From Sandaracinus sp. (GTDB lineage Bacteria; Myxococcota_A; Polyangia; Polyangiales; Houyiibacteriaceae), in assembly GCA_020633125.1 (NCBI GenBank), contig JACKEH010000005.1, positions 128,074 through 192,073 on the forward strand: DNA of 64,000 nt, written 5' to 3'. Both the position numbers and the translations under genes were made by a program. Shown here piece after piece: positions 17,041-28,561 of the stretch (position 1 is the stretch's first letter; each line of letters opens with the position of its first letter). The notes beneath the pieces were generated by a model. The model saw only the letters and a list, made by a program, of their open reading frames with translations. It was not told where the DNA came from and ran no database searches.

Positions 17041-19496
17041 TCACGCGTGGACGTCGACGTCGCTCGTCGCGTGCCCGTTCGCTTTCGCGACCTCGAGGCG
17101 CTTGACCAGCTCCTCTTGGAAACCGAGCTGCTGGTCGAAGAGCTCGTGCGTGCGCGCGAGGTACTGACCGAGCACGTCGACCGCCGCGCCTTCGCCGGCT
17201 TCTTCGACCGCGCGCTCCACCGTCGCGAGGCTCGAGAGCCAGCGCTGTGCCGCGTCCGCGTGACGTTCGACCGAGGTGCTGAACATCTCGACCGCCGCAC
17301 CGAGCTCGGCGCCGCTCGACTGCACGAGCGTGGCGGCCTGCGCGACGATGGCGCCCGTCTCCGCGAGCCCGGCGCCGAGGGCCTCCGTGCGCTTGAGCAT
17401 CTCCGCGGAGAGCTCGCGAACGTGGCCTTCGTGACGCTCGGCCAACGCGCGCTCGAGATCCGCGAGGCGCTCCCGCTGCGCTTCGACCGCATCCGCGACC
17501 TTTGCCAGCAACGCGTCGAGCTTCTCCGCCGTGCGCGCTTCCGCGACCACGAGCCGCTCGCGCGCCTCTTCGACGAGGCCTTCGAGCGCCTGCGCCTGAC
17601 GTCCTGCGGCTTCGCCGACCGATCCGGCCGCGCCACCGAGGGCTTCGACGAGCGCACGAAGCTGCGCCTCGCGCTGGGTCTCGCGCTCCGCCGAACGTTC
17701 GGCTTCCGCACGAAGCGCTTGGCTCGCGCGTCCGAGCTCCTGCTCCACGTGGGTCGCGACCGCGGCGAGCTGTTCGGCGCGGCTCGCGTCACGCGACGCG
17801 GCCTCGTCGGCCACGGCGCGCTGCGCTTCGGCGAGCTTCTCGACACCCGCGAGGACCCGCGCGACGCGCTGCTCGTCGGCTTCGCGAAGGCGCGTGCTCT
17901 CCGCCACCAGCCGCTCCACGAGCGCCGCGTCGGCTTCGCGACGGCGCGTGGTCTCGTCGTCGAGTCGGGCGAGCAGCGTGCTCGTCGCGGCTTCGGTGCG
18001 CGCCGCGCGTGTGTCGTCTTCGGCGCGCCGCGCGGTCGCGTCTTCGTCGATGCGGGCGAGCACGCGGTCGATGGCCTCGTGGCCTCGTGCCGTTCGCGCT
18101 TCTTCGTCGGCGCGACGCTCGGCGGCTTCACGCTCGGCCAACGCACGCAGCTCGTGGAGGTGCTCGGTGGCCGCCTGCCGCGTCGCTTCCGCGGCGCGGG
18201 TGAGCACGGGCTCGGTGGCCTGCGCCGCACGCACCGCGACCTCTTCCGCCGTTCCCGCGAGCGCCTCACGCACCGCGTCGACCGCGTGGCGAAGCTCGGC
18301 TTCCTGACGACGGGCCGCTTCGGCGTGTGCCTCGCGCCACGTGCTCTCGAGCGCCGACAGCCCCGCGCTCACGCCACGCAGCTCGTCGGCGGTCGCCGCG
18401 ACGACCGACTTCACGGCCTGCTCGCTGCGCTCGGCGACCTGCGCATCGCGCTCGGCCAAACGCGCTTCGAGGCTCTCGAGGCGGTCGGAGAGCTTCTCGA
18501 GGCGACCGGCGACGGTCGCGCCGGCTTCGTTCGCCGCCTTGGTCAGCGCCTCGGCGGTGCGGGCGTGGCCTTCCGACCAACGCTTCGCGAGCTCGACCTG
18601 ACCGGCCTCACGCTTCGCGTCACGCTCGGCCGCGAGCTTCGCCTCGTCGGCGCGTGCGGTGTCGACACGGCGGGAGAGCTCGTCGACGCGCGTGAGCAAC
18701 GCCTGCGCGTCCTTGCTCAGCATCTGCCGAACCTCCGCGATCTCCTTGGAGCCCGCCTCGCGGAGCGCGTCGTTCGCGGCGCGGTGCGCGGTCGCGAGTC
18801 CGTCGAGGGCGTGCACGGCGTCGCGAAGCGAAGCGACCGCGTCGGGGAGGGCGCGGCCCTGCTCCGCGAGCTCTTCGAGCGCGACGAGCTGACGGCGCGA
18901 AGCCGAGAGGTGCGCGAGCGGACCCGCGCACGCGGCGTGAATCGACTCGTCGAGGCGACGTGCGGCACGACGCACGAAGACCGCGCCGAGGCCGAGCATG
19001 GCGCTCGCCGCGACGCCCGCGGCGCTGGTGCCGAAGCTGCGCATCAGGCCGCCCATCGGACGGGTGAGACCCGCACGAAGCGAATCGATGTCGCCGCCGG
19101 TCTCGAGCGCCGCGCGTGCACCCCCGAGGGTCTCGAAGAGACCGAGGAAGGTGCCGAGCAGGCCGAGGAGCACCAGCAAGCCGACGAGGAAGGGTGCGAA
19201 GACGGGCACCTGCGCCGGCATCGGGTCGCGCTCGAGGTGCGAGCGAAGGATGGGGCGCAGCTCGCCGTCCACCTCGTCGAGCTTGCCGACCTCTTTGCCG
19301 CGCAGCGCGTCGATGGCGCCTTGAAGCGAAGCGACGCGGCTGGCGCGCATCCACAGCTCCAAGAGACCGCCGAGCAGCACCACGGCCATCAGCGACACGA
19401 GCGTGAACGCGAAGCCGTCGGTGCCTTGGTAGTAGGCACCGGCACGCGCGACCACGGCGAGGCCACCCAAACCGGCGAGCAACACGAGAATGCGGG

Positions 19497-19500
<4 letters not shown>
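17041..19500 (-). CDS. MotA/TolQ/ExbB-like membrane protein with very long coiled-coil tail
   Basis: An 819-residue protein. Four predicted membrane helices lie in the first 190 residues (about 3-20, 29-48, 100-122 and 155-180). The last pair carries FLVGLLVLLGLLGTFLGLF and LMRSFGTSAAGVAASAML, matching the TM3/TM4 signature of MotA/TolQ/ExbB, including the conserved Thr and Gly of the channel. The remaining ~620 residues are an uninterrupted Ala/Glu/Arg-rich coiled coil, reminiscent of the intracellular tail of ZorA in Zorya and of DUF802 proteins. The ATG at 19500 overlaps the upstream stop (ATGA). The partner MotB-like protein follows directly. No ordinary flagellar motor gene is nearby. 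Confidence 0.88.
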
Positions 19501-21050
<1,550 letters not shown>

Positions 21051-21615
21051 GAAGCGACGGTCTCTATCAGCGAGCCCCTCCGGCTCAAGGGTGTCGAACG
21101 GACCGCTGGATCGTGAACGAATCGGATGTCACGCGCGATACCTGCGTCGATCCGGACACTTACGAACCGCCATCCACAGCGGACCCACCGCGCCGAAACC
21201 GGTCCAACTCGGCGAGGTCACGTCGAATTCGGCGATCTCGGGCGATCTGAGGCGATCCGTCGGCTTCGTGCAGGGCTGCGGTGCTCGCCCTTCGGGCTGC
21301 GCGCCTACCGCCCGCTTGGGGAGGCTCTGCCTCCCCCGACCCCTCCGTGCCTCGGAGTCTCCCTGCGCTTCGCTCCGGTCGGCTTCTGCGGTGCTCCGCG
21401 GCAGGTTCGAAGCGCGAACCGTGCACGGCGGAGCGGACGCCAGTCCGCGGAGGTGCACGATTCCGCGAGAAGCGTGGCGTCGATGCAGGGGCTAGCCGCC
21501 CCTTTTGAAACCCTGCGAGCCGTGTCGCATCGGGAGCAGCGCGAGTGCGTTGGTGGCGTGTACGGTGCTCGGCCTTCGGCCTCGTGTACGGGGCTTCGGC
21601 CTCGTGTCGCGCCGC
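21051..21615. other. 565-bp non-coding region with hairpins
   Basis: Contains the promoter region of the MotAB-like operon, with no clear box visible. It also holds a perfect 8-bp hairpin of GGGGAGGC (21318-21336), a short GGGGC/GCCCC hairpin followed by TTTT (21488-21506), and a direct repeat of 'cttcggcctcgtgt' near 21573-21608. These GC-rich hairpin strings resemble those at 25.6 kb and 43.2 kb. No convincing gene is seen on either strand. Confidence 0.6.
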
Positions 21616-22080
21616 TCAGGGCTTCTTGGCCAGCTCGCGGACGAAGGTCGTCACCTCGTCGAGGTGTTTGACGACCTGGAACTCGTGGTTGAACACGCCG
21701 GCCACGTTGCCTTGGCGATCCACCACGTAGGTCACGCGGTGGCTCACCATCGGAAGCAACGTGAAGAATGTCCGGTACGCGGTCGAGATCGCACGGTCGG
21801 TGTCCGCGATCATCGGGAAGCCCACGCCGAGCGTCTCGGCGAAGCGGCATTGCGTCGCGTGCTCGTCGCACGAGATGCCGACCACCTCGGCGCCGAGCGC
21901 GACGAGCTCTTCGTAGTTGTCGCGAAAGCCCTTCGTCTCGACGGTGCAGTTCCGCGTGAACGCGCGCCGAAAGAAGTAGAGCACCACGATCTTGCCGCGC
22001 AGCTGGTGAAGCGACAGCGGCTCACTCGAGGTGGTGACCGCGTCGAAGAGCGGCGCCGTCTGCCCCACCCGCAACATCAT
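21616..22080 (-). CDS. Peroxiredoxin (AhpC/TSA, Bcp/PrxQ-like)
   Basis: A 154-residue thioredoxin-fold peroxidase. It has the GQTAPLFDAV start, KIVVLYFFRRAFT, and the peroxidatic Cys45 in FTRNCTVE (the T-x-x-C motif). Downstream are the GISCDEHATQC segment and an Arg-containing LLPMVSHRVTYVVDRQG strand. The usual PrxQ resolving Cys five residues after the peroxidatic Cys is missing, so it may be a 1-Cys type or use Cys in GISCDEHATQC. The ATG at 22080 has a GAGGAAG ribosome-binding site. Cytoplasmic; it would reduce hydrogen peroxide or organic peroxides. Confidence 0.88.
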   Translation of the reverse strand: MMLRVGQTAPLFDAVTTSSEPLSLHQLRGKIVVLYFFRRAFTRNCTVETKGFRDNYEELVALGAEVVGISCDEHATQCRFAETLGVGFPMIADTDRAISTAYRTFFTLLPMVSHRVTYVVDRQGNVAGVFNHEFQVVKHLDEVTTFVRELAKKP

Positions 22081-22146
22081 GTCTTCCTCTACACCCAAAA
22101 ACGTGGGTGCGTCACGAACCTGGCTCACGCAACCGCGGGTGTGGCG

Positions 22147-22845
22147 TCAGGGCACCCGAAGGAAGTCCACGTACTCGCCATGCGTGAGGCAATGCGCGTG
22201 GACTCGAATCACGTCCCCCGACGCGATGCCGGGCGGCAGCGCAACCACGTACACGGTGTTCTTTCCCGATTCGGCCGTCGGATCGCCCCCCTCGAGGGCC
22301 GAGTAGGCCCCGTTGTCGTCGGCGCTGACGGTCGGCCAACCGGAGAAGCGCGACTCGACCTCCTCCGCGCCCGGCTCGGCCTTCCGAATGCGAATCCAGT
22401 TGTACCAATGCCCGTCGGGGTTCTCCTCCGTGGGCGAGGCGTTCGGGTGCATCGTGTACCCCTTGCTGGGATCCCCCCACATGAGGGCGAGCATGCCCGC
22501 GGGCACCGGCGCGACCCCGGAGTCGAGGTTCGGCACGTAAGGCAGGTGCTTGCCCAGGTGCTTCAGCTCGCCGTCCGGTCCGTTTACGTCGGGCAGGTAG
22601 CTCGCGGGGATGGCCCCCGCGTTGCCGCGCGCGCGGTTGAACGCGATCGGGTCCCAGTCCGCCGGTGGGCTCTCTGGAAGGGCGAGCGGGTCCGTCGTGG
22701 TCTCCCCGCCGCCGGTGGGATTTGGGTCGGGGGTCGGACCGGGCTCGCTCGAGCTGCCGCACGCGACGACCTGCGGGAGCAGGACGACGGCGCCGGTGGC
22801 AGCCGCCAGGTTTTTGAGGAAGGCGCGACGGGTGGGCTCGTTCAT
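22147..22845 (-). CDS. Tat-exported lipoprotein with C-terminal HxHCxxHG motif
   Basis: A 232-residue protein. The N-terminus has a twin-arginine signal (TRRAFLKNLAAATG) followed by a lipobox ending in VVACGSS, so it is exported folded and lipid-anchored. A Pro/Gly/Thr-rich linker (about 32-55) precedes a domain of unknown family. The last residues include VHAHCLTHGEYVDF, whose His/Cys spacing suggests a bound metal ion or cofactor, consistent with Tat export of a folded metalloprotein; this is inference. It lies upstream of the peroxiredoxin on the same strand (66-base gap), so a role in oxidative stress is possible. Confidence 0.75.
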   Translation of the reverse strand: MNEPTRRAFLKNLAAATGAVVLLPQVVACGSSSEPGPTPDPNPTGGGETTTDPLALPESPPADWDPIAFNRARGNAGAIPASYLPDVNGPDGELKHLGKHLPYVPNLDSGVAPVPAGMLALMWGDPSKGYTMHPNASPTEENPDGHWYNWIRIRKAEPGAEEVESRFSGWPTVSADDNGAYSALEGGDPTAESGKNTVYVVALPPGIASGDVIRVHAHCLTHGEYVDFLRVP

Positions 22846-23017
22846 CCCGCTTGCCTAGAGAAACTCGGCGCGACGGGCAAGAGATCGGCGTTCTCGAGCC
22901 GGGGAACGCAGCGTCTCGGCGACACGTCGGGATGCTTCCACGCGCGCTCGGCGGAACAACACCGAAGAGGAGAGCCGACGCGAGACGCGCGTTCTGTGTC
23001 CGACGCGTCCCGCGTGT

Positions 23018-24412
23018 TCAGCGTCCGACGCGCGCCAACGCGACCGGATGCGCGGGGTCGCGCTCCAACGCCGCCTCCCACGCTCGTTGGGCGCGCCGAC
23101 GGTCGCCTCCACGCTCGTGCAGAAGCGCGAGGTTCAAGAGCGGGTTCGGGTCCGAGGGCGCGAGCTCGGCCGCACGCTCCAACGCTTCGGCCGCGCGCGT
23201 CGTCTCGCCCGTCGCGCCCAGCGCCGCGCCGAGCCCGTTGTGCGCGGCCGGGAGCTGCGGTGCCTGCGTGATCGCCTCTTCGAAGGCGCGTGCTGCGTCG
23301 CGATGCTCGCCTTGGCGCACGAGCACGTTGCCGAGCTTCACCCAAGCGTCCGCGAGCGTCGGGTGCTCGCGAAGCACCGCGCGGTATCGGTCCGCGGCGG
23401 CCGGCAGTCGCCCTTCGAAGAGCGCGAGATCGGCGAGCGCGAGCTCCGCCACCGAATCATGCGGCGCCAGCTCGAGCGCGCGGTCGAGCGCCTCGCGCGC
23501 TTCGTCGAAGCGGCCCGCGTCGAGCGCGCAGAGCCCCCGGCCGAGCCAGGCGTTGGCGTCGCCCACGGCGTTTTCGGTCGCGGCGGTGAAGGCGAGGTAC
23601 GCCTCGTCCGCTTCGCCCCGCGCACGTAGGGTTCGGCCGAGGTTCACCCACGCTTCGACGAAGTCGTCCGTGAGGGCGAGCGCGCGGCGGAACTCCTGCT
23701 CGGCGGCGTCGTCGTCGCCGAGAAGCTCGTGCGCGAGCCCGAGCCGGTTGTGCAGCGAAGGCAAGCGCGAGCCCACTTCGAGCAGCGCTTCGAGCGCGCG
23801 TTTTGCGACGCGGCCTTCGTGCGCGTCGAGCGCGAGGTCGGCTTCGAGCAAGAGCGCGCGGGGCTCGTCCGAGTCCTCCGACAACGCGGCGCGCACGTGC
23901 TCGCGCGCGACCTCGGGGTTGTCGGCTGCGCGTGCGATCGCGGCCGCGACGACGTGACGCGAGACGTTCCAGCCGTCGGCGTGACGCGCGGCGGTCAACG
24001 ACCCTTCGGCGAAGATCAGGTCGCCACGCTTCAGGTGCGCGAGCGCTTCCAGGTCGTGCCGGAGCGAGGGGTGGGTCGCGCCGAGCTCTTCGGCCTCGTC
24101 GAGCGCCGCGAGCGCGTCGCCGACCTCGAGGTCGTGAAGCTCGGGGGCCTCGGCGAAGGGGGTCGCCAGCACCGCCTGTGCGCGGACCAAGGCTTCTTCG
24201 CCTTCGGCGCTGCGGTGCTGGAGGAAAGCCACGCCCACCAAGGAGGCAGCCAACGAGCCGACGAGCCCGACGAGGATGGGACGGCGCATGGCCTCGCGTA
24301 CTGCGTCGGGATCGAGGGTGTCCAGAAAGTGGCGTTTCGAGGCCGCGACCGAAGGGACGCCGCCCCGCGCCCGTGAGGTCGCCGTCAGGGGGACGAAGCG
24401 TCGAGGCGACAA
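23018..24412 (-). CDS. Membrane-anchored TPR protein
   Basis: A 464-residue protein with one membrane helix near the N-terminus (about 45-65, ILVGLVGSLAASLVGVAFL) and some ten tetratricopeptide repeats (for example AWVNLGRTLRARGEADEAY, AWLGRGLCALDAGRFDEA, AHNGLGAALGATGETTRA). It is probably a periplasm-facing scaffold for protein interactions. An alternative start is the ATG at 24289 (MRRPILVGL), which places the membrane helix at the N-terminus. I give the longer form because residues 25-41 (ASKRHFLDTLDPDAVRE) read as natural protein. Upstream bases separate it from the divergent kinase gene at 24572. Confidence 0.85.
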   Translation of the reverse strand: MSPRRFVPLTATSRARGGVPSVAASKRHFLDTLDPDAVREAMRRPILVGLVGSLAASLVGVAFLQHRSAEGEEALVRAQAVLATPFAEAPELHDLEVGDALAALDEAEELGATHPSLRHDLEALAHLKRGDLIFAEGSLTAARHADGWNVSRHVVAAAIARAADNPEVAREHVRAALSEDSDEPRALLLEADLALDAHEGRVAKRALEALLEVGSRLPSLHNRLGLAHELLGDDDAAEQEFRRALALTDDFVEAWVNLGRTLRARGEADEAYLAFTAATENAVGDANAWLGRGLCALDAGRFDEAREALDRALELAPHDSVAELALADLALFEGRLPAAADRYRAVLREHPTLADAWVKLGNVLVRQGEHRDAARAFEEAITQAPQLPAAHNGLGAALGATGETTRAAEALERAAELAPSDPNPLLNLALLHERGGDRRRAQRAWEAALERDPAHPVALARVGR

Positions 24413-24571
24413 CGCAAGTCCTCGCAGCTGCGGGCTTCTTCGACGCCGACGCGTACGGGTTCGGGGACGGATCGTCCCGAGCCGCTCGGTCGGTGGCCCA
24501 CGCCGATTCCCGACACGATCTCGCGTCCCGAGATTCGACGTGCGATTCTCGACGCCCGAGAGGGGATTTCA

Positions 24572-25600
24572 GTGACCGAGGGCACTCCGCATCGCGCGAT
24601 CGGCCGCCGACTTGCCGGGAAGTACGAGCTCGTCGAGCTCGCCGGCCTCGGCGGCATGGCCGAGGTCTTCCGCGCCCACACCCACGGCGCGGCGGGCTTC
24701 CGACGCACGGTCGCGGTCAAACGCATCCTCGACCACCTCTCCGCCAACCAAGAGTTCGTCGGCATGTTCGTCGAAGAGGCGCGCGTCACCGCGGCGCTCT
24801 CGCACCCGAACATCGCCTCGATTCACGACTTCGGACAGGACCGCGACGGCGCGTACTTCCTCGTGCTCGAGTGGGTCGACGGCGTGACCTTGCTCGACTG
24901 GCGTCAGGCCTACGACCGTCACGGGGAAGCGACGCCGTGGCCGCTCGTGGCCGCGATCGGCATCGAGGTGCTCAAGGCGCTGGGCGCCGCGCACGAGAAC
25001 GCCGACGACGATGGATTTCGCGTGCCCGTCTACCACCGTGACGTCACGCCGCAGAACGTGATGATCGGTCTCAACGGTGTCGTGAAGCTCACCGACTTCG
25101 GGCTCGCGCGGGCGATGGACCGTGCCCGCGTCACGCAGCCCGAGATCGTGAAAGGCAAGGTCGCCTACCTCGCGCCCGAGCTGCTGCAGCCCGGCTCGGA
25201 GCCGTCCGTGCAGACCGACCTCTTCGGGTTCGGCATCGTGCTCTGGGAGGTGCTCGCGGGGCGAAAGCTCTTCGAGGGCGGTAGCCCGATCGACGTGTTG
25301 CTCAAGCTACGCGACGCGCGGGTACCGCCGCTGCAGGAGATTCGCCCGGACGTGCCGCGTGCGCTCAGCGACGCGGTGCACAAGGCGCTGCAGAAGGAGC
25401 CGGGCGACCGCTACCCGTCGGCGCGCGCGATGGTGCGAGCTTTGGCCAACATCCTCCGCATGACGCCCGAGTCGACGAGCGCCGAAGTCCTCGGTCGCAC
25501 CGTGCGCCTGGTACGCGAGCGCATGCGTCCGGCCGACAGCTCGGCGGAGGTCTCCGTCGGAGAAGCCGCTGCCGTGCCGCTCACGCGCAAGAAGGCGTAG
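24572..25600 (+). CDS. Ser/Thr protein kinase (Hanks type)
   Basis: A 342-residue kinase from a GTG start with a GAGAGGGGA ribosome-binding site. Glycine loop GLGGMAEVF (25-33), catalytic Lys50 in VAVKRI, HRD at 155-157 in HRDVTPQNV, DFG at 175-177, and an APELL in place of the usual APE. All catalytic residues are present, so it should be active. The kinase domain ends near residue 300; the remainder is a short tail with no membrane helix or sensor domain. It is the common stand-alone cytoplasmic myxobacterial kinase. The partner substrates are not indicated by the neighbours. Confidence 0.93.
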   Translation: MTEGTPHRAIGRRLAGKYELVELAGLGGMAEVFRAHTHGAAGFRRTVAVKRILDHLSANQEFVGMFVEEARVTAALSHPNIASIHDFGQDRDGAYFLVLEWVDGVTLLDWRQAYDRHGEATPWPLVAAIGIEVLKALGAAHENADDDGFRVPVYHRDVTPQNVMIGLNGVVKLTDFGLARAMDRARVTQPEIVKGKVAYLAPELLQPGSEPSVQTDLFGFGIVLWEVLAGRKLFEGGSPIDVLLKLRDARVPPLQEIRPDVPRALSDAVHKALQKEPGDRYPSARAMVRALANILRMTPESTSAEVLGRTVRLVRERMRPADSSAEVSVGEAAAVPLTRKKA

Positions 25601-25997
25601 TTTGTTCGCTGCGGCCTTCGGCCTTCGCTCACGAGGGCGGGGAGGTGTCCCCGCCGGCCCCTCTCCTGGTTCGCTCGCCTGTGGCGAGCAAACCTCGGGT
25701 CCGCTCCTGGGCGCTGCGCGCCCGCCGCGGGGGCGTCCCCAGCATCTTGCGTAGCAGCAGTCGCCGGCGTCTTCCTCGCGATCTTCCGCAGCCGCACGCT
25801 CCACCTTCCTCGCGTGCGGCGCGACCGCCGCTCAGCACGAATCCGTTGCACGGATTCATACTCTTCTCGTTTCTCGAGGGAGCGGAGCGCTCCCTCCAGC
25901 CGGATCGGGGCCCCTCCCACCGCCGGGCGCCGCAACACGTGCACGGCTCGGATCCCTGCACGGGCACCGAGCACAGGTTTCGGCCTTCGGCCTCACC
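25601..25997. other. 397-bp non-coding region with hairpins and dispersed repeat
   Basis: Holds several GC-rich hairpins (around 25612-25630 'gcggccttcggcc', and 25655-25672 'cggggaggtgtccccg'), then copy A of a dispersed repeat at 25833-25964. No protein-like frame is seen; the short open frames across it translate into Arg/Ser-rich strings. It probably ends the kinase transcript and the convergent TPR gene transcript. Confidence 0.6.
25833..25964 (+). repeat. Dispersed intergenic repeat, copy A
   Basis: About 130 bases starting 'cagcacgaatc' and containing 'tttctcgagggagcgg', a hairpin-forming 'gagggagcg...cgctccctc', 'ggggcccctcccacc' and 'ctgcacggg'. The reverse complement of 48401-48526 has the same order of blocks with small differences. 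Both copies lie just after the 3' ends of genes. Confidence 0.75.
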
Positions 25998-26669
25998 CTA
26001 CTGACCGCGGAGCCTTCGAATTTCGCGTTCGATCGCGCCGCGGTCGGGGGCGTTCTCGGGGAGCCCACGCAGGTACTCGCGGTAGTAGTCGATCGCGTCC
26101 TGTCGGCTGCCGAGCTTCTCCGCCGTGACCGCGAGGTTGTAGAGAACCTCTGGCAGCGGCGCGAAACGGTGCGCCGCGATGAAGGCCTGCATCGCGGCTT
26201 CGTACTGGCGGCGGCGATACATCGCGACGCCACGCAGGAAGAACGCGCGCGCTTCCTGGGTGAGCTCGTCGTTCGAAGGCGCCGCCGAGAAGACCTGCTC
26301 GCGCTGGCGACGCTGCGCAGCCTGCAGCGCCGAGATACGGGCCTGCACGTCCGCGCGCGCGGCTTCGTCGGGCGAGCCTTGGCGGAGGTAGATCCGGAAG
26401 TAGCGGATCGCTTCCTCGTAGGCGCTCATACGCTCGTAGACGCGGCCGACGTTGAACGCGAGCTCGGCCGAGCGCGTGAGCTCGTACGCCGCCTTCATCT
26501 TCTCCGCGGCTTCTTCGAAGCGTCCCGCGTCGTAGGCGCGTTGGCCTTCCGTGAAGAGCGTGCGGGCTTGGGCGACCCGATCGTCCTGCGCGTGCGCGGA
26601 AGAAAGCGACGGACCCACCAGAGGCGCGGAGACGACGAGCAGCGAAGCGAGGGCGAGGGCGCGAAGCAT
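25998..26669 (-). CDS. Secreted TPR-repeat protein
   Basis: A 223-residue protein with a Sec signal peptide (MLRALALASLLVVSA..., cleavage near AHAQ) and two groups of TPR-like helices (about 28-105 and 125-215), such as AAEKMKAAYELTRSAELAFNVGRVY and EVLYNLAVTAEKLGSRQDA. It is a likely periplasmic scaffold of the type common in myxobacteria. I chose the ATG at 26669 as the start of the signal peptide; an upstream ATG at 26705 adds 12 residues. It is separated by 108 bases from the HEAT-repeat gene upstream on the same strand. Confidence 0.8.
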   Translation of the reverse strand: MLRALALASLLVVSAPLVGPSLSSAHAQDDRVAQARTLFTEGQRAYDAGRFEEAAEKMKAAYELTRSAELAFNVGRVYERMSAYEEAIRYFRIYLRQGSPDEAARADVQARISALQAAQRRQREQVFSAAPSNDELTQEARAFFLRGVAMYRRRQYEAAMQAFIAAHRFAPLPEVLYNLAVTAEKLGSRQDAIDYYREYLRGLPENAPDRGAIEREIRRLRGQ

Positions 26670-26777
26670 GCGGTGGGCCTCAGACTGCCACGGACGGCCC
26701 TTCATTCATCGCGATTTCGCACCTCGACGACCCCGGTCGCGCCACGCGTACGGCGCGCGCACTTTCGTCGCGTCCGT

Positions 26778-27290
26778 TCAGAGCCCGAGCGCCGCACGAA
26801 CCGTCGGGTCGGTTTCGACCGCGGCCCGTTGACGAAGCGCGGCCTGCGCGGCCGGGGTGCCCATCGCGAGAATCGTCTGCACCGCGCCTTCGCGCACGCT
26901 CGCTTCGGGGTGCGCCAGGTAGGGGCGCACGCTGTCGAGCGCGTCGGCGCCGAACGCGCGACCGAGGGCGACGACCGCACGACGCACGATCAGGTCGCGC
27001 TGACCGGGCGCACGCGCGACGGCTTCGAGGAAGGTGCGGGTGGCCGGCGTCGGGTAGTGCGCCGCGGCGCTCACGGCGCGCATACGCACGAAGAAGGGCG
27101 TGCTCGGGTCGTCGTAGAGCGCGACCAAGACCGCGAGCGTGTCGGGGCCGAGGCGTCGCCAGGCCTCGTCGCTCGGTGCGGTGTCGACACCGGAGAGCAT
27201 CGCGCGAACTTGGTCACGCGAAGGGGCGCCGCGTTGCGCGAACGAGGGAGCCGCGAGGAGCAGGAGCGAGAGCACGAAAGCGAAGCGCAT
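26778..27290 (-). CDS. Secreted HEAT-repeat protein
   Basis: A 170-residue protein with a cleavable signal peptide (MRFAFVLSLLLLAAPSFAQ) and helical HEAT/PBS-lyase-like repeats (LDSVRPYLAHPEASVREGAVQTILAMG, FVRMRAVSAAAHYP). No catalytic motif. It is probably a periplasmic interaction module. The ATG at 27290 was chosen from the signal peptide; a longer Arg-rich frame upstream looks non-coding. It is the middle of three same-strand genes between 25998 and 28467. Confidence 0.75.
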   Translation of the reverse strand: MRFAFVLSLLLLAAPSFAQRGAPSRDQVRAMLSGVDTAPSDEAWRRLGPDTLAVLVALYDDPSTPFFVRMRAVSAAAHYPTPATRTFLEAVARAPGQRDLIVRRAVVALGRAFGADALDSVRPYLAHPEASVREGAVQTILAMGTPAAQAALRQRAAVETDPTVRAALGL

Positions 27291-27414
27291 CGCGCGGCAC
27301 GGTAGCAGCGTCCGCGCGTCGCGTCGCGGTGTGCGGCGGTGAACGTGCATCGTCGTGCGCCGTGGGCGCGCGCCGTGAACGAGGTGCACGGCATCGGGGA
27401 GGCAGCGACGGATC

Positions 27415-28467
27415 TCAACGCCGCTCGAGGAACTCTTTGACGAGCGGCCAGATCGTCGTCACGGCTTCGCGTCCGATGACGATGTCGACGTGGCCCGCGG
27501 GAAAGACCCGGAAGAGCTTGTCGCGGCTCTTGCTGCGTTCGAACGCGGCCCGGCACGACTCGGGAGGGGCGAGGTCGTCTTGGTCGCCCGCGACCACGAG
27601 CAGCGGTTTCTGCAGGCCCTCGAAGGCGATGCCGTAGTCGATGCTGCCGTCGCGGCTGCGCATCGCGACCCGGTCGCCGCCGGCGAAGATGTCGAACGCG
27701 ATCGTCAGGTTCGTGGTCTCGAACGAGGTCGCGAGGTACTCCGCGAGAATGTCCGCTTCCATCGAGTCCGGCCGCCACGCACGCACGGGCGTCGGGAAGA
27801 GCTTGCTGTTCCACAGGCGCTGCCGCTTGCGCAGGTGGTAGCCGACGTAGCGGAGCGGCAGCGACACGTTCGCGTCGAAGATGCCGGTCGCGCGCGCCGA
27901 CTCGAGCACGAGCGCGAGCGCCTTCATCGGCCACGTGCCTTTGCCGAAGCGGTAGGGCGAGCCGAGCGTGACGATGGCGCGGACGTGGTCCTTGAGCTTG
28001 GTGGCCGCCGCGCTGTAGCTGATGAGGCCGCCCATCGAATGCCCGACGAGCACCACTTGGTCGTGCCCCGACAGCCGCATCACCTCGCGCGCGCAGGCGG
28101 GCACGTCTTCTTGGACGTACTCGTCGAGCGCTTCGGGACGTTTGCCGTCGAAACGCGCCGAGCGACCATGACCACGAAGGTCGACGTTGAAGACGTCCCA
28201 GCCGTGGTGCGCGAGGTACGCGGAGAACGAACGTTTGCTCGTGTGCCACGTGTAGCGGTTCTGGCCGAAGCCGTGCACCAGCATCAGCGCGCCGCGGGTG
28301 CGGGGGTTCTTCGTCGCGCCTTCGGGCTCGTGAGGGTCCACGAGGTCGAGGCGCCGCTTGCGCACCATCCCGATCGGCTGACCCGGGGTCATCACGATCT
28401 GTTTGACGAAGGTGTCGCGGCGCGGGCCGTCGATGAACTGCTCGACCGACTCGGTTCGGAGAATCAC
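27415..28467 (-). CDS. Alpha/beta hydrolase
   Basis: A 350-residue alpha/beta-fold hydrolase. The oxyanion region HGFGQNRYTW (about 65-74), the nucleophile elbow GHSMGG with the catalytic Ser, the acid in VVAGDQDDLAPP and the His in PAGHVDIV are all present. A lid/insert lies between about 180 and 260. The substrate cannot be told; the family includes lipases, esterases and PHA-related enzymes. No signal peptide, so likely cytoplasmic. It faces the DUF4112 gene upstream on the same strand with a gap of about 95 bases. Confidence 0.88.
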   Translation of the reverse strand: MILRTESVEQFIDGPRRDTFVKQIVMTPGQPIGMVRKRRLDLVDPHEPEGATKNPRTRGALMLVHGFGQNRYTWHTSKRSFSAYLAHHGWDVFNVDLRGHGRSARFDGKRPEALDEYVQEDVPACAREVMRLSGHDQVVLVGHSMGGLISYSAAATKLKDHVRAIVTLGSPYRFGKGTWPMKALALVLESARATGIFDANVSLPLRYVGYHLRKRQRLWNSKLFPTPVRAWRPDSMEADILAEYLATSFETTNLTIAFDIFAGGDRVAMRSRDGSIDYGIAFEGLQKPLLVVAGDQDDLAPPESCRAAFERSKSRDKLFRVFPAGHVDIVIGREAVTTIWPLVKEFLERR

Positions 28468-28561
28468 GCGGCAGGCGTGATAGCACGTCTGCCGCGTGCG
28501 GGAGCGTCGGAACCGTCGTCGGAGCGGCGGCCCGACGTCCGCGTTCGTGCGTCGGGGTGGC

